Counted from the stretch's first letter, positions 1 through 9,272 are shown. The stretch: 64,000 bases of DNA from Kitasatospora phosalacinea (GCF_000716545.1 NZ_JNWZ01000033.1:67033-131032), one strand, 5' to 3'. Program-made: numbers and translations. The notes: generated by a model from the letters alone, not told the origin.

Positions 1-687
1 GCCGCACAGGTCGATCAGCATCTGCATCGCCATCGGGGTGTGCTGCTCGCCGTCCACCTCGATGTGCCGGGCCAGGTAGTCCTTGAAGACGCCCAACCGC
101 CCCTCGGCGTCGTCGATCCGGACCACCTGCTCGAACATCTCCGGGATCAGGTCCTCCCGGCCGAACGCGAACGCCGCGGCCTGGCAGTGCACCGGCGCGT
201 CGTCGATGATCCCGAACGTGACGGCCATGAACGCGGCCGCCGCCTCCGGGACCTCCGCCGTCTTCGCGGCCTCCGTGACCGGCAGGCCGGACCTGAGGGC
301 GGTCAGGAACGCCTCGACCGGAGCGGTGTCCGCGCCCGCCCGGGCCATCCCGTCCAGGTACAGCTCGAAGTGGCTGGTGTAGCCGTCGCCGAGCTCGTCG
401 CTCTCCTCCACCAGCACGATCTCGTTGATCAGCCGGCGGCTCGCGGTCGGGCCGTCCGGCAGCCACGGCAGGTTCACGCACGTCAGCTGCCGCTGGAGGC
501 ACTTGAGCAGGGACATGAAGTCCCAGACGGCGAACACGTGGGTCTGCTGGAAGGTCCGCACCTTCTCCAGGCTGTCCAGCGACAGGTACATCGGGTGGGA
601 GACCACCTCGCGGCGGACCTCCTCGATCGACTCGCGCAGGGCGGTCAGGCCGGGGTGGCTGCGGTCCCAGTGGTAGCGGTCGCTCAC
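1..687 (-). CDS. DUF3050 family protein, 3' end outside the window
   Basis: The 229 visible residues match the DUF3050 family, which I recall as having the all-helical haem-oxygenase-like fold; some relatives in that fold are diiron oxidases. Recognisable pieces are [14 protein letters not shown] near residue 41, a Glu-rich [10 protein letters not shown] stretch and [13 protein letters not shown] towards the cut end; their His and Glu residues could bind metal. The GTG start follows AGGAG at 7 bases. It is the last visible gene of the leftward biosynthetic operon, 98 bp after the E1 beta gene. The family assignment is fairly firm, but the reaction is unknown; an oxygenase acting on a pathway intermediate is inference. 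Confidence 0.75.
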   Translation of the reverse strand, partial: MSDRYHWDRSHPGLTALRESIEEVRREVVSHPMYLSLDSLEKVRTFQQTHVFAVWDFMSLLKCLQRQLTCVNLPWLPDGPTASRRLINEIVLVEESDELGDGYTSHFELYLDGMARAGADTAPVEAFLTALRSGLPVTEAAKTAEVPEAAAAFMAVTFGIIDDAPVHCQAAAFAFGREDLIPEMFEQVVRIDDAEGRLGVFKDYLARHIEVDGEQHTPMAMQMLIDLCG

Positions 688-785
688 GGCTGTTCTCCTC
701 GTGTGGTGTGTCGGGGGGCGGGTGGAGACTATGCGGGTGGACGCGGCGGTGGTCCGGTCAGGAAAACGAGTGCCCGAAGGGGCAG

Positions 786-1748
786 TTACTTCAAGGCCGC
801 CCGGATCGCGTCGCGCAGCTGCCCGGCGCTCGGCTGCACGGCCCGGTCCAGGGTCGGGGCGAACGGCAGGACCGCGCCGTCCGGGCGGGTCACCCGGCGG
901 GGCGGGGCGAGCAGGCGGCACTCCTCGGCGGCGACGGCCAGTACCTCGGCGGCGAACCCGGCGAAGCGGTTGGAGTCGTCGGCCACCACCAGCCGGCCGG
1001 TGCGGCCCAGCGACTCCACCAGCGCCGCCCGGTCCAGCGGGTACAGGGTGCGCGGGTCGAGCACCTCCACCGACACCTCGCCCGCCAACTCCTCGGCCAC
1101 CGCGACGGCCTGGTGCACCAGGTGGCCGACCGCGACCACCGTCACGTCCGTGCCCCGCCGCACCGTCCGGGCGGTGCCGATCGGCACCGGCACCAGCGGC
1201 GCCGTCACGTCCTCCCGGACGCCCAGCGCGCCCGCCGGGGCGAACAGCACCACCGGGTCGTCGTCCCGGATCGCCGAACTCAGCAGCCCGTACGCGTCGG
1301 TGGGCGTCGCCGGTGCCAGCGTCTTGATGCCCACGTGCGCGAACAGGCCGTACGGGTGGTCCGAGTGCTGCCCCGCCCAGCCGCTGCGGGAACCCGAGCC
1401 CGGCACCACCACGGTCAGCGGCACCCGCGCCTGCCCGCCCGTCATCAGCGAGAACTTGTGCGCCTGGTTGGCGAGTTGCTCGAACACCAGGAACAGCAGG
1501 GACGGGATCTGCAACTCGATCACCGGGCGCATCCCGTTCAGCGCCGCCCCGATCCCCGCCGAGGTGAACGCCTGCTCCGACAGCGGCACGTCCACCACCC
1601 GCTCGGCGCCGAAGCGCTGTTGCAGGCCCAGGGTCAGGCCGGCCAGGCCCGCGCCCACGTCCTCGCCGAACACGCACACCGCCGGATCGGCCTCCAGCGC
1701 GTCCGCCAGCGCCCGGTTCATCGCCTTGGCGTACGACAACAGCGTCAC
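786..1748 (-). CDS. E1 beta subunit, thiamine-diphosphate 2-oxoacid dehydrogenase type
   Basis: This 320-residue protein is a transketolase-like E1 beta subunit (Transket_pyr plus transketolase C-terminal domain). It shows [13 protein letters not shown] near residue 30, [15 protein letters not shown], and the [15 protein letters not shown] segment in the middle. Its GTG start overlaps the alpha stop as GTGA, so the two subunits are probably made in equal amounts. No E2 or E3 gene lies nearby. That resembles PglB/PglC of pristinamycin phenylglycine biosynthesis, where an E1 pair acts on an aryl 2-oxoacid. Here it may decarboxylate or transfer an aryl or acyl 2-oxoacid; the substrate is not readable from sequence. 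Confidence 0.85.
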   Translation of the reverse strand: MTLLSYAKAMNRALADALEADPAVCVFGEDVGAGLAGLTLGLQQRFGAERVVDVPLSEQAFTSAGIGAALNGMRPVIELQIPSLLFLVFEQLANQAHKFSLMTGGQARVPLTVVVPGSGSRSGWAGQHSDHPYGLFAHVGIKTLAPATPTDAYGLLSSAIRDDDPVVLFAPAGALGVREDVTAPLVPVPIGTARTVRRGTDVTVVAVGHLVHQAVAVAEELAGEVSVEVLDPRTLYPLDRAALVESLGRTGRLVVADDSNRFAGFAAEVLAVAAEECRLLAPPRRVTRPDGAVLPFAPTLDRAVQPSAGQLRDAIRAALK

Positions 1749-2713
1749 AGGGCCGCTCCCGACCTGGGCCGCAGCCCGCTCGCGTACAGGTGATCGGTGG
1801 CCGTCGCCGGATCGGGCTCCGCCGAGGCGAGCGCGAACCCGGCTGCCGAGGACAGGAGTTCGGCCACCTCCAGGTCGATGGCGGCGGCCCCGGGCGGCTG
1901 GGCCGCCAGCGGGTCGCGCTCCCGCCAGGACGCCACCTCCTCGGCCGTCCGGTACGACAGCCGGAAGCGCCGCTCCATCGTGTGGTGCGCCTCGAAGCGG
2001 TACGTCAGGCACTCCAGGAACGACGGCCCGCCGCCCGAGCGCGCCCGCTCCACCGCCCGTTCGGCCGCCGCCCGGACCGCCTCCACGTCCATCCCGTCCA
2101 CCGTCTCGGCCGGGATGCCGAACGCCGCCGCCCGGCCGCACGCCGAACCACCCACCGCCGAGGCGGCCGGCAGCGTCGTCGCGTAACCGTTGTTCTCGCA
2201 GACGAACACCACCGGCGCCCGCCAGATCGACGCCAGGTTCAACGACTCCAGCAGCACGCCCTGGTTGAGCGCGCCGTCCCCGAAGAACGAGGCCAGCACG
2301 GTGGGTTCACCGCGCCGCCGGGCCGCCCAGGCCGCACCGACCGCGATCGGCGCGCCCGCGCCGACGATGCCGTTGGCGCCCAGGATGCCCAGCGAGAAGT
2401 CCGCGGCGTGCATCGAACCGCCCCGGCCGCCGTTCAACCCGCCGACGCGGCCCAGCAGTTCGGCCAGCAGCCGGCCCGGGTCGGCGCCCTTGGCCAGCAC
2501 GTGCCCGTGCCCCCGGTGCGTCGAGGTCAACTGGTCGGCCGGATCCAGCGCCGCGCACACGCCGACCGCCACCGCCTCCTGCCCGATGTACGGGTGGGTG
2601 CCGCCGACCACCAGCCCCGAACGCACCCACTCCAGGGCCAGCTCCTCGAACGAGCGGATCAGCCGCATCGTCCGGTACCGGCCCGCCGGGTCCGCCAGGT
2701 GCGGCAGGCTCAC
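1745..2713 (-). CDS. E1 alpha subunit, thiamine-diphosphate 2-oxoacid dehydrogenase type
   Basis: This is the thiamine-diphosphate-binding E1 alpha subunit. It has [12 protein letters not shown] near the N-terminus, [16 protein letters not shown], and the ThDP motif that opens with GDGALNQG and closes with ENNGYA. I chose the GTG at 2713 because it forms a GTGA overlap with the upstream stop, as at the next junction; an in-frame GTG at 2728 would add five residues. Length (322 aa) is normal for branched-chain or acetoin-type E1 alpha. It pairs with the beta subunit downstream. A catabolic dehydrogenase is unlikely because lipoyl E2 and E3 genes are absent and it sits inside a biosynthetic operon. 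Confidence 0.85.
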   Translation of the reverse strand: MSLPHLADPAGRYRTMRLIRSFEELALEWVRSGLVVGGTHPYIGQEAVAVGVCAALDPADQLTSTHRGHGHVLAKGADPGRLLAELLGRVGGLNGGRGGSMHAADFSLGILGANGIVGAGAPIAVGAAWAARRRGEPTVLASFFGDGALNQGVLLESLNLASIWRAPVVFVCENNGYATTLPAASAVGGSACGRAAAFGIPAETVDGMDVEAVRAAAERAVERARSGGGPSFLECLTYRFEAHHTMERRFRLSYRTAEEVASWRERDPLAAQPPGAAAIDLEVAELLSSAAGFALASAEPDPATATDHLYASGLRPRSGAAL

Positions 2714-3645
2714 CGGCCCGACCGCCACAGCACCGGGCAGAACTCCGGGTCCGCGTAGTCCGGCCGGCCGTCCGCGTCCCGCCGCACCACCGCGTCGTGG
2801 TTGTACACCACCGGCGAACCGTCCGGCCTCAGGTACGAGCGGTACCGGTTCGACCCGTCCTGCAGGTGCAGCGACACCGCCCGGCGCGGCTGCGCGGACC
2901 GGTTCGGACCCGAGCCGTGGTACGTGCGGCAGTGGTGGAAGGACACGTGCCCGCGCGGGATCTCGACCGGCACCGTGCGCACCGTCGAACCGTTGAACTC
3001 GGCGTTCTCGCGCAGCAGTTGCTCCAGCTCCGAGCGGTCCCGGGCGGCGAAGTGCCGGGTCGAGTCGTCACCGCCCGGCCGCTCCTCCCAGCGGTGGCTG
3101 CCGTCCACCATGGTGATGGTGCCCATCTCCTCCGTGCAGTCGTGGAACGGCAGGAACGCCGTCAGCATCCGCTGCGAGGTGGAGGTCTGCCAGTAGTGCT
3201 TGTCGAAGTGCCACGGCACCACGTTGCTCGGCTCGCCCGGCACCGGCGGCTTGTAGATCAGCGTCGCCTGGAACAGCCGGATCTCCTCCGCCTGCGCCAG
3301 GCGTGCCGCGACCGCCCCCAGCAGCGGCTTGCGCAGGATCCGGCCGATCTCCTCGTGCTCGTAGTGCACGTAGTCGTTGTGCCGCTGCACCGGCCCGTCC
3401 GACGGCTTCCACGAGGCCAGGTGCGGCGGCCGGGCCGGGAGTTCACGGCTCCGCTCACCCGCGTAGTAGCGCTCGGTGGCGGCCTGCAGGGCGTCCAGCT
3501 CGGCGTCGGAGAACAGCCGCCGGGACAGGTACCAGCCGTGCTCCGCGTACCCGAGCACCTCCTCGACGGTCGGCAGCAGCGCCGACTCCTCCTCGGTCAA
3601 ACCGAACCGCTCGGTCAACTCGAACTGCTCGATGGCGGTGGACAC
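2710..3645 (-). CDS. phytanoyl-CoA dioxygenase (PhyH) family Fe(II)/2-oxoglutarate oxygenase
   Basis: The 311-residue product is a PhyH-type non-haem iron oxygenase. The facial triad is visible as HFD in WHFDKH and a distal His in TYHGSGPN, with the 2-oxoglutarate-binding Arg expected in the following NRSAQPRRA stretch. Enzymes of this type hydroxylate, desaturate or epoxidise small molecules, often carrier-protein-bound or amino-acid intermediates. The GTG start is supported by AAGGAG 8 bases upstream. It lies 16 bp after the hydroxymandelate synthase gene and overlaps the E1 alpha start, so it is part of the same operon. The substrate is unknown; tailoring of the Hpg-derived or acyl part is inference. 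Confidence 0.85.
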   Translation of the reverse strand: MSTAIEQFELTERFGLTEEESALLPTVEEVLGYAEHGWYLSRRLFSDAELDALQAATERYYAGERSRELPARPPHLASWKPSDGPVQRHNDYVHYEHEEIGRILRKPLLGAVAARLAQAEEIRLFQATLIYKPPVPGEPSNVVPWHFDKHYWQTSTSQRMLTAFLPFHDCTEEMGTITMVDGSHRWEERPGGDDSTRHFAARDRSELEQLLRENAEFNGSTVRTVPVEIPRGHVSFHHCRTYHGSGPNRSAQPRRAVSLHLQDGSNRYRSYLRPDGSPVVYNHDAVVRRDADGRPDYADPEFCPVLWRSGR

Positions 3646-3661
3646 TTCGTCTCTCCTTAGC

Positions 3662-4663
3662 TCAGCTGTCCGCGGTGGCGCGCTCGCGCTCCACCGCCTC
3701 GTACAGGGCCTTGATGTTCGCGGTGCCGAAGCTGCCCGCGCCGCGCCGCTCCACCAGCTCCAGGAAGAAGGTGCGGCGCGGATGGGTGGAACGGGCGAAG
3801 ATCTGGAACAGCTCGCCGCCGTGGTCCCGGTCCACCAGCACGCTGGTGTCCCGCAGTTCGGCCACCGGGATGGCGGTGGGGCCCAGCCGCGACTCCAGCG
3901 CCTCGTAGTACGCGCCGGGCGTGTTCAGGAACGCCACCCCGCGCGCCCCCAACTCCCGTACGGCGGCGGTGATCGACTCGGTCGCGTACGCCAGGTGCTG
4001 GACGCCCGCGCCGCCGTGCGCCTCCAGGAAGCCGTCGATCTGGCCGGCCGCCCGCGAGGTGTCCGGCTCCAGCAGGGTGAAGGTGACCGTCCCGCACGGG
4101 CTCTGCACCACCCGGGAGTCCATCGCCTGGTCGCCGACCTCCACGTACTCCCGGAAGACCTCCCGGAAGCCCAGCCCGCGCACCGCCCAGTCCACCGAAC
4201 CGGCCAACTGCCCGCCCGGCACCACCACGGCCACGTGGTCCAGCGACAGCAACGCGCCCCCGCCCGGCGGTTCACCCGCCGGCAGCAGGTCCTCCGGGCC
4301 GGTGAAGCGCAGCGCCAGGCCGCCGAAGCCGGAGACCGTGCCCGCCTCGTCCAGGCAGCCGCCGCCCGCGTTCAGCGCCCGCTCGGCCGCCGCGGCCGCC
4401 GCCACCCGGTCGGTGTGCCGCAGCGCGATCACCGCCACGCCGTCGCCGTGCCGCCGCACCCAGGCGGCGACCTGGTGCTCGGTCTCCACCGCCGAGGTCA
4501 CCAGCACCCGGATCGAGCCCTGGTGCGCGATCACCTGCGCGGTGCCCGGCGCGACCCGGTCCGGCTCGCTCAACGTGAAGCCCCAGTCGTCGCGCAACCG
4601 CGCGGCGTACTTGTGGGCGTCCTCCACGTACAGTTCGGTGTACGCGATGCCCGGCACGGTCAT
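3662..4663 (-). CDS. hmaS: 4-hydroxymandelate synthase-like dioxygenase (HPPD/HmaS family)
   Basis: This 333-residue two-domain vicinal-oxygen-chelate enzyme has the iron ligands H143 (LDHVAVVV), H223 (VQHLAYAT) and E302 (FLELVER). HPPD and HmaS both use 4-hydroxyphenylpyruvate and O2: HPPD makes homogentisate, HmaS makes 4-hydroxymandelate. The central MDSRVVQSPCGTVTFTLLEP stretch and NTPGAYYEAL look like glycopeptide-cluster HmaS rather than tyrosine-catabolic HPPD, as I remember those sequences. Hmo-like and HpgT-like genes in the same cluster support HmaS. ATG overlaps the ketosynthase stop (ATGA) and has a GGAGGGG ribosome site. HPPD remains the alternative; the active-site identity would need an alignment. 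Confidence 0.75.
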   Translation of the reverse strand: MTVPGIAYTELYVEDAHKYAARLRDDWGFTLSEPDRVAPGTAQVIAHQGSIRVLVTSAVETEHQVAAWVRRHGDGVAVIALRHTDRVAAAAAAERALNAGGGCLDEAGTVSGFGGLALRFTGPEDLLPAGEPPGGGALLSLDHVAVVVPGGQLAGSVDWAVRGLGFREVFREYVEVGDQAMDSRVVQSPCGTVTFTLLEPDTSRAAGQIDGFLEAHGGAGVQHLAYATESITAAVRELGARGVAFLNTPGAYYEALESRLGPTAIPVAELRDTSVLVDRDHGGELFQIFARSTHPRRTFFLELVERRGAGSFGTANIKALYEAVERERATADS

Positions 4664-5937
4664 GAATCCCCTCCGAGGTGCTTGGCCGTGACGCTCGGCG
4701 GACCGAACAGCAGGCTCAGGTTGTGGCCGCCGAAGGCGATCGAGTTGGACAGGGCGTGGCGCACGACGCCGCGCTCGGCCGCGCCGCGGACGTGACGCAA
4801 CGCGCAGTCCCCGTCCGGCTGTTCGAGGTTCAGGGTGGGCGGGATCAGGCCCTCGGCGACGGCCAGCGCCGACACCGCCGCCTCCACCGCCCCCGAGGCG
4901 CCCAGCAGGTGGCCGGTCGCGCCCTTGGTCGAACTGACGAAGGGGTGGTGCGCGCCGAACACCTCGCGCAGCGCCGACGCCTCCGCGCGGTCGCCCAACC
5001 TGGTGCCCGTGCCGTGGGCGTTGACGTACTCCACGGCCTCCGGCGGCAGGCCGGCCGAGCGCAGCGCGGCCCGCATCGCGGAGACCGCGCCCGCGCCGTC
5101 CGGGCGCGGCACGGTGGGGTGGTGGGCGTCGCCGGCCGCGCCCCAGCCGGCCAGCGCGGCGTACGCGGACGCGCCGCGGGCGGCCGCGTGCTCGGTGCTC
5201 TCCAGCACCAGGACGGCGCTGCCGTCGCCCAGCACGAAGCCGTTGCGGCGGGCGTCGAACGGCCGGGACGCCTGCGTGGGGTCTTCCCAACCGGCGGCCA
5301 AAGCGCGGGAGTTGTCGAAGGCGGCGGCGATCGTCGGATGCAGCGGGGCCTCCGCGCCGCCGCACACCACTACGTCCGCCTCGCCGCCGCGGATCAGCCG
5401 CAGCCCCTCGGCGATCGCCTGCGCGCCGGCCGCGCAGGCGGTGATCACGGCGGAGCTGTAGCCGCGGATGCCGTGCCTGATGGCGATCCGGGCCGCCGCC
5501 ATGTTCGACAGCATGCCCGGCAGCAGGTACGGGCTGACCGCGGCCCGGCCGCGCTCGCGCCGTCCGGCGGCCTGCTGCTCGTAGCTCTCCAGCCCGCCGC
5601 CGCCGGTGCCCAGCACCACCGCCACCCGCTCCGGGTCGGCATCCTGACGGACCGTCAGTTTCGCGTCGGCGAGGGCGTCCTCGGCGGCGGCCAGCGCGAG
5701 CAGCAGGAAGCGGTCGGCGACCCGGGTCTCGGTCGGCGGCAGCACCTCGGTGGCCGGGACGTGCGGGGAGATGCCCGCCACCCGCAGCCAGCCCGCCGCC
5801 GGATGGTCCTCCGGCGGGGCGCTCAGCCCGGAGCGGCCGGCCGCCAGCGCCCGGAACGCCTCCGGGACGGCCCGGCCCAGCGGCGTCACCCAGCCGATGC
5901 CGGTGACCTGCGCGGTGACGGGGCCCACCCGGCTCAC
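4660..5937 (-). CDS. beta-ketoacyl-ACP synthase, FabF/KAS II type
   Basis: This stand-alone 425-residue ketosynthase has the full Cys-His-His set: C168 in TACAAG, H308 in NAHGTGT, K338 and H343 in GHLLGASG. It should condense a carrier-protein-bound acyl group with a malonyl-type extender. The GTG start overlaps the ligase stop (GTGA), and its own stop overlaps hmaS. It is the only complete FabF-type KS in the cluster; the partner at 8154 has lost one catalytic His, so the two could act as an unequal pair. No dedicated ketoreductase or dehydratase gene is adjacent. A primary-metabolism role is unlikely because of the operon context. Confidence 0.88.
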   Translation of the reverse strand: MSRVGPVTAQVTGIGWVTPLGRAVPEAFRALAAGRSGLSAPPEDHPAAGWLRVAGISPHVPATEVLPPTETRVADRFLLLALAAAEDALADAKLTVRQDADPERVAVVLGTGGGGLESYEQQAAGRRERGRAAVSPYLLPGMLSNMAAARIAIRHGIRGYSSAVITACAAGAQAIAEGLRLIRGGEADVVVCGGAEAPLHPTIAAAFDNSRALAAGWEDPTQASRPFDARRNGFVLGDGSAVLVLESTEHAAARGASAYAALAGWGAAGDAHHPTVPRPDGAGAVSAMRAALRSAGLPPEAVEYVNAHGTGTRLGDRAEASALREVFGAHHPFVSSTKGATGHLLGASGAVEAAVSALAVAEGLIPPTLNLEQPDGDCALRHVRGAAERGVVRHALSNSIAFGGHNLSLLFGPPSVTAKHLGGDS

Positions 5938-7331
5938 GGCGCCCCTGCCCCGGCGGCGGCGTTCTCGGCGAGGTGGCGCTCGCGCAGCAGGACCTTGCGG
6001 ACCTTGCCGGTCGGGCCGAGCGGGATCCGCCCGTCCGGGACGGCCAGCACGCCGCGGACCACGGCGGCGACGTGCGGTTCCAGGGCGGCCAGCACCTCGG
6101 CGGTGCGGTCGGCGTCCTGGTCGGCGGCCGGGTCGAGCTGCAGCAGCACGTCCGCGACCGTCCGTCCGCCGTCGCGGAAGGCGACCACCGTGCAGTCGTG
6201 CACGTCCGGGCAGGCCGCCAGGACGCGTTCCTCGCTGGCGGCGGTGTGCAGGCGGCGGCCGCCGCCGAGGTCGACGCTGTCGACGGCCCGGTCCACGTGG
6301 TAGTAGTAGCCGTCCTCGTCGCGGTACATCAGGTCGCCGGTGAGGAAGTAGTCGCGTACCCGGGTGCGGTGGGTGGTGACCGAGTCGTTCCAGTAGCCGG
6401 GCGACAGGGTGGGGGAGCGGGTGCCCAGCTCGCCGACCTCGCCCGGGCCGAGCTCGTTGCCGTCCGGGTCGAGGACCACGCAGTCGACGAAGGCGTGCGG
6501 GCGGCCCACGCACCGGCCGTAGCGCTCGGAGCCGAGGGTGTGGGTGATGAAGAAGTGCGAGTGGCCCATCTCGGACGAGCCGAGGCCGTCGATGAACACC
6601 GAACCGGCGGTGCGGACCCGGCCCTGCCGGGTGGCGGTCTCGCGGGAGCCCTGGGCGATCAGGCGGCGGATGTGCGCCTCGTGCGCGCAGTCGCCGGTGT
6701 TCCACCACAGGCCGACCGAGGACAGGTCGCGGGCGGAGAGGTCCTGCCGGGCCAGGTCGGCCCAGGTGGTGGCGAAGCCGTACACGCCGAGCGGCTGCCA
6801 GCGTTCGATCGCCTCCAGCACGGCCGGGCCGGTCTGCTGGGAGATCAGGTGCAGTTCGGCGTCGAAGCTGAGCGCCAGGTTGACCGCGATCAGCGGCGGC
6901 GCCCCGCAGTCGAGGCCGGCGAGGGCCTTGGCGTGCGCGGTGTCGGCGAGCAGCCCGGTCGCGTTCAGCCGGCGCAGGTAGCGGGCCGAGGTGTCCGCGT
7001 CCAGCGCCGGGTTGAGCAGGGCCGGGATCGCACCGAGGTGGTTCAGGGCCAGGAAGGACAGCACCTGCTCGGCCGCGGCGGACGCCTGCACGGCGACCGG
7101 GTCGCGGCGGCGCACCCCCAGGGCGTGCAGGGCGGCGGCCCTGGTCCGGACGGCGGTGTCGAGTTGCCGCAGCGTCAGGGCGGTGTTCGCGGGGTGACCG
7201 TCGACGGGGGTGTCGAAGGTCAGGGTCGGCGAGTCCGGACCGAGGCCCTGCTCGACCCGGGTGGTCAGGACGTTTCCGGCGCCGACGGAGCCGTCGGCGG
7301 ACAGCGTGGCGCGTAGGGTGCGGAGGCTCAT
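5934..7331 (-). CDS. acyl/aryl adenylate-forming ligase (AMP-binding)
   Basis: This 465-residue ANL-superfamily enzyme should activate a carboxylate as its AMP ester for loading on CoA or an ACP. It shows the LGSSEMGHSHF region (A5-like), DYFLTGDLMYRDEDGYYY (A7-like TGD), and a C-terminal GPTGKVRKVLL loop with the catalytic Lys. The usual P-loop-like TSGTTG motif is not recognisable; the corresponding region reads GVYGFATTWADL, so the protein is divergent. The start is ATG at 7331 with a purine-rich stretch upstream. It is coupled to the ketosynthase by a GTGA overlap. The second ligase at 9990 has an intact SSGSTG motif, so the two probably handle different acids. Confidence 0.75.
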   Translation of the reverse strand: MSLRTLRATLSADGSVGAGNVLTTRVEQGLGPDSPTLTFDTPVDGHPANTALTLRQLDTAVRTRAAALHALGVRRRDPVAVQASAAAEQVLSFLALNHLGAIPALLNPALDADTSARYLRRLNATGLLADTAHAKALAGLDCGAPPLIAVNLALSFDAELHLISQQTGPAVLEAIERWQPLGVYGFATTWADLARQDLSARDLSSVGLWWNTGDCAHEAHIRRLIAQGSRETATRQGRVRTAGSVFIDGLGSSEMGHSHFFITHTLGSERYGRCVGRPHAFVDCVVLDPDGNELGPGEVGELGTRSPTLSPGYWNDSVTTHRTRVRDYFLTGDLMYRDEDGYYYHVDRAVDSVDLGGGRRLHTAASEERVLAACPDVHDCTVVAFRDGGRTVADVLLQLDPAADQDADRTAEVLAALEPHVAAVVRGVLAVPDGRIPLGPTGKVRKVLLRERHLAENAAAGAGAP

Positions 7332-7434
7332 CGTTCCCGTTCTTCTCGTGGTGCGGGAGGGGGATCTCTCGGCGGGGCCGCGGTGCGCGAGGGGTGGATC
7401 CGGTGTTCGGAGGCCGGTGCTCGGAGGCCGGTGC

Positions 7435-8016
7435 TCAGGGGGCGAGCAGGACGGCGGTGGCACGGTCGGGCGGGCCCTGGACGGCGGTGACCGCCAGCAC
7501 TTGGTCGGCGTCGCCGTCCTCGATCAACAGGGCCGCCCGGTCGTGCAGTTCGCGCTCCGTCTCGAAGCCGGGGCCGAGCGCGACGACCGGGCCGTCCAGC
7601 TGCCAGCGGGCGGCGACGTGCCCGAGGACGGCGTTCGGGTTGGACTGGAAGAACAGCAGCGGGGCGACCCGCTGCCCGGCGGCGTTGGCCCGGGCCAGCG
7701 CGTCGGCGGTGCCGGTGTCACCGCTCGGGCTGACCAGCAGCAGCGCGGTGCGCGGCGCCCCGGTGGCCGGCGGCGGGCCGTAGCGGGCGCGCAGACAGCG
7801 CTCGGCGGTCTCGGCCACCAGCGGACTGAACGCGGACTCCACGAAGCCCGCGATGGCGGGCAGTTCGTCCCCCGGACGCTCCGGCCACCGCGCGGAGGCC
7901 AGCACCCGCAGCGGCCCGGCGAGCACACGGGGCGCTGCGACGGGCACCGGGGACGGGGAGCCGGCGGCGGGAACGGGGACGGGGACGGGGACGGAAACGG
8001 AGGGCGGGGCGGTCAT
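7435..8016 (-). CDS. short ketosynthase-like (thiolase-fold) protein without catalytic Cys
   Basis: The 193-residue product looks like the Ketoacyl-synt_2 type, a truncated N-terminal half of a thiolase-fold enzyme. Recognisable elements are LLLVSPSGDTGTADALA, FFQSNPNAVLGHVA and GPVVALGPG. I see no Cys in the nucleophile position and no downstream His motifs, so it is probably non-catalytic, perhaps a partner or structural subunit for a KS. The first ~25 residues are a low-complexity Pro-Val run encoded by a GGGGAC repeat. Similar small proteins accompany dissociated KSs in aryl polyene-type clusters, as I recall. It lies between the divergent ligase and the KS variant in one operon. Confidence 0.55.
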   Translation of the reverse strand: MTAPPSVSVPVPVPVPAAGSPSPVPVAAPRVLAGPLRVLASARWPERPGDELPAIAGFVESAFSPLVAETAERCLRARYGPPPATGAPRTALLLVSPSGDTGTADALARANAAGQRVAPLLFFQSNPNAVLGHVAARWQLDGPVVALGPGFETERELHDRAALLIEDGDADQVLAVTAVQGPPDRATAVLLAP

Positions 8017-8153
8017 GCGGGAGCCACCAGGAGGACGGGCCGGGGACGGCCGGGCGGGGAACGGTCGGGGAAAGGGGGCGTGCGGGGACGGGCGGGTCGG
8101 TGGTGCGACTCGCCCGCGGGGCCGGGCGGTCGCGGTCCCGGCGGGCCCGCCGG

Positions 8154-9272
8154 TCAGGCGGGTGCCAGCAGGAGCGCGGTGTTGGCGCCGCCGAAAGCGG
8201 CGTTCACGGTCAGCGCCAGGGCGGGTGCGGGTGCGGCCGGACGGGGGCGGTCGAGGACCAGGTCGAGCGGACAGTCCGGGTCCGGGGCCTGCCAGCCGGC
8301 GTTGACCGGCAGCGCGCCGGCCCGCAGCGCACCGACCGTGGCGGCGAGTTCGAGCAGCGCGGAGGCCTCCAGGGCGTGGCCGTGCACGGACTTGGTGGAG
8401 CTGACCGGCGGGGTGCCGGCCGGGAAGACGCCGCGCAGGGCGGCGGCCTCGGCCAGGTCGCCGAGCGTGGAGCCCGCGCCGTTGGCGTTGACGTAGCCGA
8501 TCGCGGCCGGTGCGGCGCCCGCCCGGGCGAGCGCGCCGTGCACCGCCCTGGCCAGGCCGGTGCCGTCGGGGTGCGGTCGGCAGACGTGGAAGGCGTCCCC
8601 GGTCCTGGCCCAGCCGGCGAGCTCGGCCAGGGCGGTGCCGCCGCGCCGGCGCAGGGCCGGTTCGGACTCCAGGACCACGGCCACCGCCGCGTCGCCCAGC
8701 AGCATGCCCTGCCGGCCCAGGCTGAACGGGCGCACCGCGCCGTCCCGGGCCAGCGCCCGGCCGGCGTCGAACACCGCGAAGGTGTCCGGCTCGACCAGGT
8801 ACCCGGCGGCGACCACCACGCGTTCGCGGCGGCCGGAGGCGATCAGCGCGGCGGCGTCGGCGACCGCGCTGGACGCCGCGACGCACGCGCCGGTGTACAC
8901 CCGGGGGTGCAGCCCGGTGCGTCCACCGACCTCGGCGGCGACCGGCCCGGCCCGCCGGTCCCCGTGCAGGGCGAGCAGCAACTCCTCGTCCGCGTACGGG
9001 TGCCGGTGGTCGTCCGGGGCGGAGAGCGCGCCCGCCTCGGCGAGCACCGCCACCAGCTGGTCGGCCAACCGGGGCGATCCCGGCCCGGTGGCGGCGCGGT
9101 CGGCCCGGTACCGGGCGGTGCCGAAGCGCTCCACCGGGGCGAACGCGGGCCGTCCCGCGAGCACGCCGTCGGTGAGCACCGCGAGCCCCGCGCCGAACGC
9201 CGAGCGGACCCCGATCCCGCCGACCAGGACGGTACGCCGCGGCGGACCGCTCCGGAGCGCGGTCGACGTCAT
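8154..9272 (-). CDS. ketosynthase variant with His-to-Asn substitution
   Basis: This is a 372-residue FabF-like thiolase-fold protein. The nucleophile C130 (YTGACVAASS), K294 (SSTKSV) and H299 (HGHALEAS) are present, but the motif that is NAHGTGT in active KSs reads NANGAGS, placing N264 where the first catalytic His belongs. It is also about 50 residues shorter than the KS at 4660. It may work with altered chemistry, act as an acyltransferase, or be a chain-length-type partner. ATG overlaps the ACP stop (ATGA). Membership in the cluster is clear from coupling; the activity is not. Confidence 0.75.
   Translation of the reverse strand: MTSTALRSGPPRRTVLVGGIGVRSAFGAGLAVLTDGVLAGRPAFAPVERFGTARYRADRAATGPGSPRLADQLVAVLAEAGALSAPDDHRHPYADEELLLALHGDRRAGPVAAEVGGRTGLHPRVYTGACVAASSAVADAAALIASGRRERVVVAAGYLVEPDTFAVFDAGRALARDGAVRPFSLGRQGMLLGDAAVAVVLESEPALRRRGGTALAELAGWARTGDAFHVCRPHPDGTGLARAVHGALARAGAAPAAIGYVNANGAGSTLGDLAEAAALRGVFPAGTPPVSSTKSVHGHALEASALLELAATVGALRAGALPVNAGWQAPDPDCPLDLVLDRPRPAAPAPALALTVNAAFGGANTALLLAPA

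Noticed and set aside
3662..4663. Calling the dioxygenase a tyrosine-catabolic HPPD
   Set aside because: The central MDSRVVQSPCG segment and the hmo/hpgT context favour HmaS; HPPD is kept only as an alternative.
4660..6708. Very long minus-strand and plus-strand open frames across the cluster (several over 400 residues)
   Set aside because: They are Arg/Pro-rich shadows of real genes caused by high GC content; codon bias and domain content favour the annotated frames.
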